From Betaproteobacteria bacterium (GTDB lineage Bacteria > Pseudomonadota > Gammaproteobacteria > Burkholderiales > Rhodocyclaceae): a stretch of DNA of 55,028 nucleotides. The notes under the pieces were generated by a model. That model did no database searches. It was not told where the DNA came from and saw only the letters and a program-made list of their open reading frames with translations. Location of the stretch: positions 1 through 55,028 of the forward strand of contig JAPTVL010000270.1 of NCBI GenBank assembly GCA_028065725.1. Reading direction: 5' to 3'. The position numbers and the translations under genes were made by a program. The first letter of the stretch is position 1; each line of letters starts with the position of its first letter. Of the stretch, positions 35,714 through 44,334 are shown in pieces.

Positions 35714-36367
35714 ATGAACAACCCGCGACGCATCAAAGATCTGCTCTACGAACAGGTGGCCCGCATCGGCAAGGCGGCGAGCAGCCCGAAGCGGTTGGAG
35801 CTGATCGAGTTGCTGTGCCAGGGCGAGAAGACCGTGGACGCACTGGCGCGCGAGGCGGCCATCAGTTTGAAGCTCGCCAGTGCACACCTGCGCGAACTGC
35901 GCGCCGCGAATCTGGTCGAGACCGAGAAGCAGGGCAAGTACGTGATCTACCGGATCGCCAACCGGCAGGTCGCCGATTTCTGGGTGACGATCCATGCGCT
36001 CGCGGAGGATCGCTTGGTGGAGCTGCGCCTGGTCATCGAGCAGATGGTCAGCCATCCCGGGGAACTGGCGCCGCAGGATCGCGACAGCCTGGTCCGGCTG
36101 GCGCGCAAGGGCGAGGTGGTGGTGCTCGACGTGAGGCCGGCCGACGAGTATCTCGCCGCACATCTGCCCTTTGCCCGCTCGATTCCGCTCGACGAGCTCA
36201 AGCAGCGGCTTGCCGAGTTGCCCCAGGGCAAGACGGTCGTCGCCTATTGTCGCGGGCCGTATTGCCTGATGGCGCGCGACGCCGTGGCACTGTTGCGCAA
36301 GAAGGGCTACGACGCGCTGCGGCTGCCGGAAGGCGTCGCCGAGTGGGGCATCGCGCCGGTGCGCTGA
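35714..36367 (+). CDS. ArsR-family regulator fused to rhodanese (second copy)
   Basis: A 217 aa protein. ArsR winged helix (SSPKRLELIELLCQGEKTVDALAREAAISLKLASAHLRELRAANLV) then rhodanese (VVLDVRPADEYLAAHLPFARSIP) with C179-R-G-P-Y-C184. It has the same architecture as the protein at 31990-32649 but is clearly diverged; Cys35 in the winged helix is an extra candidate sensor residue. The ATG at 35714 fits the domain start; an upstream ATG at 35678 falls close to the operator. Probable autoregulator and regulator of the divergent dsrE gene. Confidence 0.87.
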   Translation: MNNPRRIKDLLYEQVARIGKAASSPKRLELIELLCQGEKTVDALAREAAISLKLASAHLRELRAANLVETEKQGKYVIYRIANRQVADFWVTIHALAEDRLVELRLVIEQMVSHPGELAPQDRDSLVRLARKGEVVVLDVRPADEYLAAHLPFARSIPLDELKQRLAELPQGKTVVAYCRGPYCLMARDAVALLRKKGYDALRLPEGVAEWGIAPVR

Positions 36368-36412
36368 AACATCCCACCAAAGGGATACCGTCCGCCCCGC
36401 TGGGGCGGGCAT

Positions 36413-36437
36413 AAAAACCGCCGGCAGGTCCGGCGGT
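36413..36437 (-). terminator. Intrinsic terminator-like hairpin facing the minus strand
   Basis: ACCGCCGG (36417-36424), 5-base loop, CCGGCGGT (36430-36437). On the minus strand the stem is followed by TTTTT, as a rho-independent terminator, but no minus-strand gene lies just upstream of it. Confidence 0.5.
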
Positions 36438-36557
36438 ATTGGCAATGTGCCAAGGGGAATTGCGGCCGGCGCAGTCGGCCGGGGCTTTGATCGAACCCTG
36501 CGTCACGCCGACGATGCCGCATGGTAAAACACGCAGCGCGACTCCATCCAGGAAACC

Positions 36558-37409
36558 ATGACGCCCATCAGCTTCGCCGCCAGCGACGGCCACCGCCTCG
36601 CCGCCTACCGCTTCGACCCGCACGGCCAAGTCCGCGGCCAGGTCGTGATCGCCGCGGCGATGGCCGTGGCGCAGGCCTTCTATGCGCCGTTCGCGCGCTA
36701 CCTGGCGCGGCGCGGTTACATTGCCTGGACCTTCGACTACCGCGGCATCGGCGAATCGCTGCACGGGCCGCGGCGCAAGCTCAAGGCCGATCTCGGCGAC
36801 TGGCTGCACAAGGACTACGACGCCCTGCTGCAGATGATCGCCGCAGCGTCACCGAACGATCCGCTGTTCGTCGTCGGCCACAGCTTCGGCGGCCAGGTGG
36901 CGCCGCTGCTGCCCTCACGCGAGCGGCTCGCCGGCCTGGTCAACATCGCCGTCGGCAGCGGCGCGACGCGCCACCTGACGCCGCGCCTGAAGCGTTCGGC
37001 GCCGCTGATGTGGCACGTGCTGGCGCCGGCGCTGTGCCCGGTCTTCGGCTACTTTCCCGGCGCCCGCATCGGCGTCGTCGGCGACCTGCCGACCGGCGCG
37101 ATGTTCCAGTGGCGGCGCTGGTGCCTGACTCCGGATTACCTATTGACCGGCGAACCGGGCGCCCGCGAAGCCTATGCCACGGCCGATTACCCGGTGCTGG
37201 CGCTGACTTTCGCCGACGACGAAATGCTGCTCGAGGAAGGCTCGCGCCTGCTGCACGGCGCCTATCGACGGCGCGCCGTGGATTACCGCTTGGTCGCTCC
37301 GGCGCAGCATGGTCTGCAGCGCATCGGCCACTTCGGCTTTTTCAAGCCGCAAAGCGAAACCGCGTTATGGCCGCTGGTAGCCGACTGGCTCGACCGTACC
37401 GCCGGCTGA
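36558..37409 (+). CDS. Alpha/beta hydrolase (serine aminopeptidase S33-like)
   Basis: A 283 aa protein. Landmarks: HRLAAYRFDPHGQVRGQVVIAAAMAVAQAFYAPFARYLARRGY, FDYRGIGES, nucleophile elbow VGHSFGGQV (Ser at about residue 114), and a His near the end in GHFGFFKP. This matches the group annotated as predicted alpha/beta hydrolases with the AxxMG/AAAMAV-type N-terminus. No signal peptide. Substrate unknown. Confidence 0.8.
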   Translation: MTPISFAASDGHRLAAYRFDPHGQVRGQVVIAAAMAVAQAFYAPFARYLARRGYIAWTFDYRGIGESLHGPRRKLKADLGDWLHKDYDALLQMIAAASPNDPLFVVGHSFGGQVAPLLPSRERLAGLVNIAVGSGATRHLTPRLKRSAPLMWHVLAPALCPVFGYFPGARIGVVGDLPTGAMFQWRRWCLTPDYLLTGEPGAREAYATADYPVLALTFADDEMLLEEGSRLLHGAYRRRAVDYRLVAPAQHGLQRIGHFGFFKPQSETALWPLVADWLDRTAG

Positions 37410-37421
37410 AGGCCGGCCTCA

Positions 37422-37445
37422 GGAGTCGGCGCCGGCGCTACGGCG
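37422..37445 (-). repeat. Dispersed 24-bp repeat, copy 11
   Basis: Minus strand: CGCCGTAGCGCC then GGCGCCGACTCC. It overlaps the stop codon of the peroxidase gene; arms GCGCCG and CGGCGC can pair. Confidence 0.65.
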
Positions 37446-38580
37446 CATAGCCGTCATTGAGCGTCAGCATGAAGGCCACGATGTCGTCGATTTCCTGCTC
37501 GCTGAGCCTGAGCCGGCCGAGTTCCTCGCGGTTCACGTTGCGCGCCAGTTCGGGCCGCGGCCAGCAGCCGCGCTTGAGCGCCGCGGCTTCGGTGGTGTCG
37601 CCCTTGCAGGCGGGACGGACGTCGCGGTCGTTGTAGAAGGCCACCACGCCGCGCAGCGTCCTGAAATAGCCGTTGTGCATGTAGGGCGCGCTGCGCTCGA
37701 TGTTGCGCAGGGTCGGCACCTTGAACTTGCCGTCCTCGCTGCGCTTGCCGACGAAGCCGCCGAGCCCCTTATCGACGAACTTCGCGCCCTGCGGATTGAG
37801 GCTGCGGTCGAGCGCGTAGAAGAGGTTATCGGGATTGCGCGGCACGCCGAGGTTGTCGTAGGTGAAATCGGTGAATAGCGGCAGGCCGCCGTCGGGCCTG
37901 CGCTGGCTGGGATGGCAGGCGGCGCAGTTGCCCTTCTTCTCGTCGTTGAAAAGGCGCAGGCCGCGCAGTTCCTGTGCCGTCAGCTTGGCCTTGCCCTGCA
38001 GCCAGGCATCGTGCTTCGAGGTGAAGGGGCTCAGTTCCGGGGTGCGCTCGAAAGCCGCGATCGCCGCCGTGATGCGCTCGAAGGCCGGGTCGACCTCGGC
38101 CAGCGCACCCGGGCCGAATACTTCTTCGAACTGCGCCGCATATGGGGCGCGGCGAACGGTTTCGACCACCGCGCGGCGGTCCGGGTTGGCCATTTCCAGG
38201 GCATCAAGCAAGGGCGCTTTGGCCTGCTCCTCCAGCGTCGCGGCGCGGCCGTCCCAGAACTGGCCGCCGACGTAATGCTGCTCCGCCTGATCGAAATGGA
38301 AGGCGGGAGAAAACGCCATGTACATCGCCGTAGGGGTGTTGCGGCTGCCGAAGCGGCGCGGATGCACGCCCTTCGAGGTCGGCCGGCTGCGATCCGCATC
38401 GGTGAAGGCCACCGCCGGATCGTGGCAGGTGGCGCAGGATTGGCCGGCCGGCTGCGACAACATGGGATCGAAGAACAGCAAGCGGCCGAGTTGCGCCTGA
38501 CGCAGGTCCGCCGCGCTGGCGCTGGCGGCAAGTGCTGCGCAGAGCAGCAGCGCCGGCAGGGCGAAGCCGGCGCGTTTCAT
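37438..38580 (-). CDS. Di-haem cytochrome c peroxidase (MauG/CCP family)
   Basis: A 380 aa protein with a signal peptide (MKRAGFALPALLLCAALAASASA). Two haem sites: CATCH at about residue 49 and CAACH near 200. Family text includes LGRLLFFDPMLS, RFGSRNTPTAMYMAF, QFWDGRAATLEEQA, KVPTLRNIERSAPYMHNGYFRTLRGVVAFYN. It reduces hydrogen peroxide with electrons from small cytochromes, in the periplasm, or modifies a protein if MauG-like. The longer frame upstream has no signal. The gene ends inside a dispersed repeat copy. Confidence 0.9.
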   Translation of the reverse strand: MKRAGFALPALLLCAALAASASAADLRQAQLGRLLFFDPMLSQPAGQSCATCHDPAVAFTDADRSRPTSKGVHPRRFGSRNTPTAMYMAFSPAFHFDQAEQHYVGGQFWDGRAATLEEQAKAPLLDALEMANPDRRAVVETVRRAPYAAQFEEVFGPGALAEVDPAFERITAAIAAFERTPELSPFTSKHDAWLQGKAKLTAQELRGLRLFNDEKKGNCAACHPSQRRPDGGLPLFTDFTYDNLGVPRNPDNLFYALDRSLNPQGAKFVDKGLGGFVGKRSEDGKFKVPTLRNIERSAPYMHNGYFRTLRGVVAFYNDRDVRPACKGDTTEAAALKRGCWPRPELARNVNREELGRLRLSEQEIDDIVAFMLTLNDGYAP

Positions 38581-38632
38581 CGTCCTGCCATTGGCGGAGA
38601 CAGCCGGTTCAATGCCATCCGCATCCCGGGGA

Positions 38633-38995
38633 TCAGGGCCCCGTGGCGCCCCGATCGCGGTCGCGGAAGGAGCAGGTCGCGTCGGCGATGTGCCCCGGAT
38701 AGTGCGCCTCAAAGGCGCGGCAGATCTCGGGCTTGAACAGCCATTGCCGCCCGGCGCTGGTGAACAGGCTGGCGTCGATCGGCGCCTCGCGCTGCTGATA
38801 TACCTCGAAGATGCTGACGCCTTCGGGGGCGATGCCGATTTTTTGCAGATGTTCGATCAGGCCGCAAATGGTGTCCGAGAAGTAGGACTTGTACTCGTCG
38901 CTCTCCGCGAACATGGGTATCCTGGCTTCATAGGTGTAGGGCAGGCTGTCGTCGTATTTCGACTTCGGACCCAGCAGGGCGTCGCGCAGACTCAT
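38633..38995 (-). CDS. Conserved-looking hypothetical protein
   Basis: A 120 aa soluble protein with a strong ribosome site (AAGGAGAT) 7 bases before the ATG. Text: MSLRDALLGPKSKYDDSLPY, YKSYFSDTICGLIEHLQKIGIAPEGVSIFEVY, SAGRQWLFKPEICRAFEAHYPGHI. It has three cysteines, one in FSDTICGL and one in ATCSF near the end. I do not recognise a family. It lies 52 bp upstream of the peroxidase gene on the same strand, so it may be co-transcribed with it. Confidence 0.6.
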   Translation of the reverse strand: MSLRDALLGPKSKYDDSLPYTYEARIPMFAESDEYKSYFSDTICGLIEHLQKIGIAPEGVSIFEVYQQREAPIDASLFTSAGRQWLFKPEICRAFEAHYPGHIADATCSFRDRDRGATGP

Positions 38996-39031
38996 GGCGG
39001 ATCTCCTTGCACGATGAGTGAAGCCGTCATG

Positions 39032-39670
39032 CTACTCCTTGGCGGGCCGTCCGAGCGTGGACCCCGGCTCCAGCGCCTGCCAGCGCGCCAGGTCGGCGGC
39101 GCTGTCGATGTCCCACAAGCGCGCCACCTCCTGCCAGCGCAAGCCCAGCGCGGCAAGGCGTTCGCGCGTTTGCGCCATCACCTCGGGCGTGCTCCAGGCG
39201 ATGCCGGCGAACAGCCCGGGCGCGGGGCGGCGCAGGCCGACCAGGTAGTAGCCGCCGTCCTCGGTGGTGATGAATACCGCATTTGCCGAGTGCAGCGCTT
39301 GCGCCGCCTGGCGCAGGTGCTCCGGTTCGAGCGCCGGGCAGTCGCTGCCGATCAGCAGCAGCGGCTTGCCGCCGGCCGCGGCGAAAATATGCGCCATGCG
39401 CTGGCCGAGATCGGCCTCGGGCTGGGCGCGCAGTTCGATGCCGCAGCGCGCTTGCAGGGCGCGGAAAAAGCGCTGCCGCAGGTCGGGGGCGCACCACAGC
39501 GTGACCGGGCCGAGAGCGGCGGCACGCGCCGTGGCCAGCGTGCGCAGCGTCAACTGGCGGTGCAGGCGCGCCGCGCCCGCCGCGCCGAGTGCCGGAATCA
39601 GCCGGGTCTTGGCGTAGCCGGCCAGCGGCGCCTTGGCCATCACGGCGATTTCGATGGCTTCAGGAAGCAC
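39032..39670 (-). CDS. TIGR04282-type glycosyltransferase (transferase 1, rSAM/selenodomain-associated)
   Basis: A 212 aa protein. The GT-A-like nucleotidyl/glycosyl-transferase start IEIAVMAKAPLAGYAKTRLIPALG is diagnostic, followed by LGQRMAHIFA, LLLIGSDCPALEPEHLRQA and FITTEDGGYYLVGLRRPAPGLFAGIAWST. Family members lie next to arsenosugar radical SAM genes, as here. The GTG at 39670 is preferred because the first strand (IEIAV) must be included; it overlaps the previous gene's stop. Likely acts with the next glycosyltransferase. Confidence 0.85.
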   Translation of the reverse strand: MLPEAIEIAVMAKAPLAGYAKTRLIPALGAAGAARLHRQLTLRTLATARAAALGPVTLWCAPDLRQRFFRALQARCGIELRAQPEADLGQRMAHIFAAAGGKPLLLIGSDCPALEPEHLRQAAQALHSANAVFITTEDGGYYLVGLRRPAPGLFAGIAWSTPEVMAQTRERLAALGLRWQEVARLWDIDSAADLARWQALEPGSTLGRPAKE

Positions 39671-40358
39671 GCGGCCGGTATCCGTAACGCAGCGCCAGAT
39701 GTTTGGGATCGGCACCGAAAAAGAAGGCGGCGCGCAGCCACCACATCAGCAGGATGGTGCGCAGCACGCCCTGCCGTTCCCAGCGCCGGCCATCGGTGAC
39801 CACGATCCGGCGCAGGCAGGCCGGTGCTGCGCTGCGCTTCAGGGCCGATGACAGCGCAATGTCTTCCATCAGCGGCAGCTCGGGATAGCCGCCGAGGCGC
39901 TGGAACAACTCGCGGCGGACGAAGATCGCCTGGTCGCCGGTGGCGATGCCGGAGAGGCGCGAGCGCCAGTTCATCATGGCGGCGACCACGCGCAGCAGCG
40001 GGTGGCGGCCGGCGATGTGCACGTCGAAGCGGCCCCAGGCGGCGCCGGCGGCGACCGCGTCGAGCACGGCCGGTCGTGCATCGGCAGGCAGGGCGGTGTC
40101 GGCATGGAGGAACAGCAGCACCTCGCCACTGCTTGCCGCCGCCCCGGCGTTCATCTGCGCGGCGCGGCCGCGCGGTGCGGCCAGCACGCGGTCCGCGAGC
40201 GGCGCGGCCAGCGCGGCGGTGCCATCCATGCTGCCGCCATCGACCACCAGCAGTTCCACGCCCTGCGCGCGCAGGGCCTGCAACGCCTGCAGCCGAGCGA
40301 CGATCTGCGGCGCTTCGTCGAGCACCGGCATGACGATGGAAAGTTGCGGCGCCGGCAT
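39660..40358 (-). CDS. TIGR04283-type family 2 glycosyltransferase (transferase 2, rSAM/selenodomain-associated)
   Basis: A 232 aa protein. GT2 features: LSIVMPVLDEAPQIVARL, LLVVDGGSMDGTAALA, RAAQMNAGAAASSGEVLLFLHADTALP with the DxD-like HAD, and ATGDQAIFVRRELFQRLGGYPELPLMEDIAL. This matches the family paired with TIGR04282 proteins. It overlaps the upstream transferase gene by 11 bp and follows the VTT-FAD gene by 4 bp. ATG 40358 chosen; a longer frame would overlap that gene. Confidence 0.85.
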   Translation of the reverse strand: MPAPQLSIVMPVLDEAPQIVARLQALQALRAQGVELLVVDGGSMDGTAALAAPLADRVLAAPRGRAAQMNAGAAASSGEVLLFLHADTALPADARPAVLDAVAAGAAWGRFDVHIAGRHPLLRVVAAMMNWRSRLSGIATGDQAIFVRRELFQRLGGYPELPLMEDIALSSALKRSAAPACLRRIVVTDGRRWERQGVLRTILLMWWLRAAFFFGADPKHLALRYGYRPRAS

Positions 40359-40362
40359 CGGA

Positions 40363-42501
40363 CTATCCGCGCCGCCAGGCATGGAAGCGCGCCACCCAGC
40401 GCAGCAGCCCCTCGGGAGCGTGCGCCTTCTTCCACACCCCGGCGGCGTACTTGTTGGCCTCGGCCAGGGTCGGGTAGATATGGATGGTGCCGAGCATCTG
40501 GTTGAGGCCGATGCCGTGCTTCATCGCCAGCACGTATTCGGCGATCAGGTCGGCGGCATGCTCGCCGACGATGGTCACGCCCAGGATGCGGTCCTTGCCC
40601 GGCACCGTCAGCACCTTGACGAAGCCATGCGCCTCGCCGTCGGCAATCGCCCGGTCGAGATCGTCGATGTCGTAGCGGCTGATTTCATAGGCGATGCCCT
40701 GCTCCTTTGCGTCGGTCTCGTTGAGGCCGACGCGCGCCACCTCCGGTTCGACGAAGGTTGCCCAGGGAATCACCGAATAGTCGGCCTTGAATTTCCTGAA
40801 AGGATCGAACAGCGCATTGACGGCTGCGTACCAGGCCTGGTGCGCGGCGGTGTGGGTAAATTGCCAGGGGCCGGCGACGTCGCCCGCGGCATAGATGTTC
40901 GGATAGTTGGTTTGCAGGAAGTCGTTGGTGTCCACCGTGCGGCCGGTGCTGATGCCGATCTCTTCCAGGCCGTAGCCCTTGAGCTTGGCGACGCGGCCGA
41001 CGGCGACCAGCACGGCATCGAAGGGGATGCGCACCTCGCGTCCTTGGCATTCTGCGATCAGGATCTTCCCGCCGTTGTCGACGATGAACTGTTTGGCCTT
41101 GTGGTTCAGCAGCACGGCGATGCCTTCCTGGCGGAAGCGCGTGGCGACCAGCTCCGACACTTCCGGGTCTTCGCGGATCATCAGGCGCGGCAGCATTTCC
41201 ACCTGCGTGACTGTGGCGCCGAAACGCGCGAAGGCCTGCGCCAGTTCGCAACCGATCGGCCCGCCGCCCAGCACCACCAGGCGGCGCGGCAGTTCGCGCA
41301 GGGCCCACACCGTGTCCGAGGTCAGATAACCCACCTCTTCGATGCCCGGAATCGGCGGCACGAAGGGCCGCGCCCCGGCGGCGATGACCATGCTGCGCGA
41401 GCTCAGGCGCTCGGTGGCGCCGTTGTTGCGCATGATTTCTACTTCCCAGGGCGAGACGATTTTCGCGCTGCCCTCGATCACCTCGACGCCGAGGCCGGTG
41501 TAGCGCTCGGCGGAATCGTGCGGCTCGACCTCGCGGATCACGCGTTGCACGCGCTCCATGACATCGGCGAACCGAAAGTCGGCGCTGGCGCCACGGCAAC
41601 CAAACTCCTTCGCGCGCGACACATGCGCAAGAAATCTGGCCGAGCGGATCAGCGCCTTGGAGGGCACGCAGCCGGTGTTGAGGCAATCGCCGCCCAGCTT
41701 GTGCTTTTCGATCAGCGTTACCCTGGCCTTGACCGCGGCGGCGATGTAGGCCGTGACCAGGCCGGCGCTGCCGCCACCGATGACGACGAGGTTGCGGTCG
41801 AACTTCGCCGGCCGCGTCCAGCGCGCATGGACCTTGCGTGCCTTGATCGCATCGACGGTCTTCTTGGCGATCAGCGGGAAGATGCCGAGCAGCGTGAAGG
41901 AGGCGATCAGTCCCGGCGAGAGGATGGCGGACAGCGAGTCGATGGCCGCCAGTTGCGTCCCGGCATTCACATAGACCAGCGTGCCGGCCAGCATGCCGAG
42001 CTGGCTGACCCAGTAGAAGGTCGCGGTGCGCAGCGGCGTCAGCCCCATCAGCAGGTTGATCATGAAGAAGGGGAAGACCGGCACCAGGCGCAGGGTGAAC
42101 AGGTAGAAGCCGCCTTCGCGCCGGATGCCGTCGTCGATGGCCTGCAGGCGCCGGCCGAAACGCGCGGCGACCCAGTCGCGCAGCAGGAAGCGCGAGGCAA
42201 GGAAGGCCAGCGTGGCGCCCAGGCTGGAGGCGAAGGAGACCAGCAGCGTGCCCCAGAGCAGGCCGAAGATCGCGCCGCCGGCCAGGGTCATCACCGTCGC
42301 GCCGGGCAGCGAGAGGGCGGTCACCGTCACGTAGATCGCAAGGAATATCCACGCCGCCAGCCAGGGATGGGCCAGGCGATAGCTCTCGATCGCCGCCTGC
42401 CGGTCCTTCAGCGCATCGAGATTGAACCAGCGGTCGAGGTCGAGCGCGAAATACAGGGCCACGACGATCGCGACGATGACAAGGACAAGCAGTTTGCGCA
42501 A
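40363..42501 (-). CDS. VTT-domain membrane protein fused to a mercuric reductase-like FAD oxidoreductase
   Basis: A 712 aa protein. Residues 1-230 are a TVP38/TMEM64 VTT domain (LAIYVTVTALSLPGATVMTLAGGAIFG, LRLVPVFPFFMINLLMGLTPLRTATFY). Residues 235-712 are a class I pyridine nucleotide-disulfide oxidoreductase: LVVIGGGSAGLVTAYIAAA, redox CLNTGC at about 271-276, LVVLGGGPIGCELAQAFARFG, NIYAAGDVAG and C-terminal HIYPTLAEANKYAAG. The MerA-style C-terminal metal Cys pair is absent. The start is TTG at 42501 for lack of an ATG. A dispersed repeat encodes RGASADF inside the FAD domain. It may reduce a quinone, thiol or metalloid at the membrane. Confidence 0.85.
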   Translation of the reverse strand: MRKLLVLVIVAIVVALYFALDLDRWFNLDALKDRQAAIESYRLAHPWLAAWIFLAIYVTVTALSLPGATVMTLAGGAIFGLLWGTLLVSFASSLGATLAFLASRFLLRDWVAARFGRRLQAIDDGIRREGGFYLFTLRLVPVFPFFMINLLMGLTPLRTATFYWVSQLGMLAGTLVYVNAGTQLAAIDSLSAILSPGLIASFTLLGIFPLIAKKTVDAIKARKVHARWTRPAKFDRNLVVIGGGSAGLVTAYIAAAVKARVTLIEKHKLGGDCLNTGCVPSKALIRSARFLAHVSRAKEFGCRGASADFRFADVMERVQRVIREVEPHDSAERYTGLGVEVIEGSAKIVSPWEVEIMRNNGATERLSSRSMVIAAGARPFVPPIPGIEEVGYLTSDTVWALRELPRRLVVLGGGPIGCELAQAFARFGATVTQVEMLPRLMIREDPEVSELVATRFRQEGIAVLLNHKAKQFIVDNGGKILIAECQGREVRIPFDAVLVAVGRVAKLKGYGLEEIGISTGRTVDTNDFLQTNYPNIYAAGDVAGPWQFTHTAAHQAWYAAVNALFDPFRKFKADYSVIPWATFVEPEVARVGLNETDAKEQGIAYEISRYDIDDLDRAIADGEAHGFVKVLTVPGKDRILGVTIVGEHAADLIAEYVLAMKHGIGLNQMLGTIHIYPTLAEANKYAAGVWKKAHAPEGLLRWVARFHAWRRG
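41575..41598 (-). repeat. Dispersed 24-bp repeat, copy 12 (inside the VTT-FAD gene)
   Basis: Minus strand: TGCCGTGGCGCC then AGCGCCGACTTT; encodes CRGASADF, a third reading frame. Confidence 0.6.
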
Positions 42502-42657
42502 TGACAGGACGTTCTCCGGGAAAAGTTCGCCGACGATGCTGCAGATCGGTCTTGCTGTTGGTCGGCCGGTCGAGTAAAAGCTTGCAGCGGCGCCGGTGCG
42601 ATGCTGGCTCGCGGTGCGGCGGGTGTCAGTCTGCCATAGCTGGCCGGGCGGACCGGG

Positions 42658-43713
42658 TTAGCAGCAGCCGCAGCTTTCCTCGCCGCCGCCCGTGCCGGCG
42701 CCCACGTTTGCGTTGAACGGCAGCGCCTTGCCGCAGCCCTCGAACAGTCCATAGTGGCGCGAGAAGTCGCCGATGAAATCGAAGTGCGGCGCCAGCCGGC
42801 TTTCCCTGAGCATGCGGTACGTGTTGCCGCAGACCGGGAACACGCGCCCGGCCTCGACGCGGTGGTGCTTGTCGAGGACGAAGGCTTGCGCATGCTGCGG
42901 GATGCTGCCGCGATAGACCACGGCCTGGCCGTAGTCCTCGCAATCGGCTTCCAGCCCGTCGAGCTTGAACAGGCGGTAGGTGGCCGAGTAAAAGTTCACA
43001 CCGCCGGTGCGCGGCGCCAGCTCGGGATCGGTGACCGCCAGCGGCCGGTCCGCCACCAGGCGCGGATCGCGGAAGCCGGCCTGCCGCGCCAGGCCGAGGA
43101 AGTCGTTCCAGTACAGGGCGCCGCCCAGGCATTCGCCGTAGAGCACCGGGTCGTTCCTCACGGCCTCCGGCACGCGCCGGTCGGCATACATGTCGGAGAA
43201 GTAGAACTCGCCGCCGGGCTTGAGCAGGCGCTGCACGCCGCGCAGCACGGCCTCCTTGTCGGGCGAGAGGTTCACCACGCAATTTGAGACGATCACGTCG
43301 AAGCTGCCCGGCGCCAGGTCGAGTTCGTCGAGGCGCTCGATATAACCGTGCAGGAAACGCACGTTGCCATAGCCGAAGCGCTCGGCGTGCCAGGCCTGGT
43401 GACGGATGGCCACGGCCAGCTGCTCGTCGGTCATGTCCACGCCGACCACCTCGCCCGCCGCGCCGGCCAACTGCGCCAGCGCATACACGTCGCGCCCGGA
43501 ACCGCTGCCGAGGTCGAGCACACGGCAGCCGTCGAGCAAAGGCGGCGCCACCAGGCCGCAGCCGTAGTAGCGTTCCAGCACCTCGGGGTGGATGCGCGCC
43601 AAGAGCGGCCTGAGCCAGCCCGGCACGCTGGAGGCGTCGCAGCAGGCGCTGGTCTTGAGGTCGGCGCTGCCGGCAAGCTGCTTGCCGTAGTAGTCTTTCA
43701 CCAAGTCGTGCAT
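42658..43713 (-). CDS. arsM: Arsenite S-adenosylmethyltransferase ArsM
   Basis: A 351 aa protein. It methylates As(III) to MMA/DMA using SAM. Cysteines match the ArsM set: Cys24/25 (SACCDAS), Cys52 (YYGCGLV), Cys145 (SNCVVNLS) and Cys195 (LYGECLGGAL). SAM motif I is VLDLGSGSGRDVYALAQLAG. A C-terminal domain ends GGEESCGCC, a Cys cluster often seen in ArsM tails. It is followed by msrA upstream on the same strand (9 bp) and lies near arsS. The gene encodes a Cys-only homologue of the UGA-containing methyltransferase at 22357-23139. Confidence 0.9.
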   Translation of the reverse strand: MHDLVKDYYGKQLAGSADLKTSACCDASSVPGWLRPLLARIHPEVLERYYGCGLVAPPLLDGCRVLDLGSGSGRDVYALAQLAGAAGEVVGVDMTDEQLAVAIRHQAWHAERFGYGNVRFLHGYIERLDELDLAPGSFDVIVSNCVVNLSPDKEAVLRGVQRLLKPGGEFYFSDMYADRRVPEAVRNDPVLYGECLGGALYWNDFLGLARQAGFRDPRLVADRPLAVTDPELAPRTGGVNFYSATYRLFKLDGLEADCEDYGQAVVYRGSIPQHAQAFVLDKHHRVEAGRVFPVCGNTYRMLRESRLAPHFDFIGDFSRHYGLFEGCGKALPFNANVGAGTGGGEESCGCC

Positions 43714-43722
43714 GTCTGCTCC

Positions 43723-44334
43723 CTATTTGCCGCGCCAGATTTCCTCGACCCGCGCGTCGCGGCCGCAGGATTTGCGGTAGTAGTTGTAGCGGATCGGGTT
43801 CTTCTTGTAATAGTCCTGGTGGTAGTCCTCGGCCAGCCAGAAGGTCGAGGCCGGCGCCAGTTCGGTGTAGATCGTCATGAATTTTCCGCTTCTCAGCAGC
43901 GCCTCGCGGCTGGCCTCGGCGGTCTTGCGTTCGGCCTCGGTCTGCCAGTAGATGCCGCTGCGATACTGGGTGCCGACGTCGCAGAACTGCCGGTCCTTGA
44001 CCGTCGGGTCGATATGGCGCCAGAAATACTCGACCAGCTGCGGATAGCTGACCTGCAGCGGATCGTAGATCACGCGCACCGCTTCGGTGTGGCCCGTGCC
44101 GCCCGCACTGACCTGCTCGTAGCTCGGGTTCGGCGTCCTGCCGGCGGTATAGCCGGATTCCACCTCGATCACGCCGGCGAGCTTTTCGAAATCCTTTTCG
44201 ATGCACCAGAAGCAGCCGCCGGCGAAGATCGCCGTGGCGCGGCTCGGCGTCGCGTTGGGTACCGGCGGTGTTGCAGCATGTGCCGCCGTTGCCAGCAGCA
44301 GGCCGGCGAAGGCCAGCAGGTGGCGCGGGCTCAT
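43723..44334 (-). CDS. msrA: Peptide methionine sulfoxide reductase MsrA, exported
   Basis: A 203 aa protein with a signal peptide (LLAFAGLLLATAAHA-AT). The active site is GGC41FWC44 in ATAIFAGGCFWCIEKDFEKLAGV. Family text GYTAGRTPNPSYEQVSAGGTGHTEAVRV and YWQTEAERKTAEA follow. It reduces the S-epimer of methionine sulfoxide in periplasmic proteins. It is coupled to msrB by ATGA and precedes arsM by 9 bp. Probable control by the divergent ECF sigma factor. Confidence 0.93.
   Translation of the reverse strand: MSPRHLLAFAGLLLATAAHAATPPVPNATPSRATAIFAGGCFWCIEKDFEKLAGVIEVESGYTAGRTPNPSYEQVSAGGTGHTEAVRVIYDPLQVSYPQLVEYFWRHIDPTVKDRQFCDVGTQYRSGIYWQTEAERKTAEASREALLRSGKFMTIYTELAPASTFWLAEDYHQDYYKKNPIRYNYYRKSCGRDARVEEIWRGK

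Noticed and set aside
39940..42504. 854-codon open frame opposite the VTT-FAD gene
   Set aside because: Shadow of a GC-rich gene, no recognisable domain.
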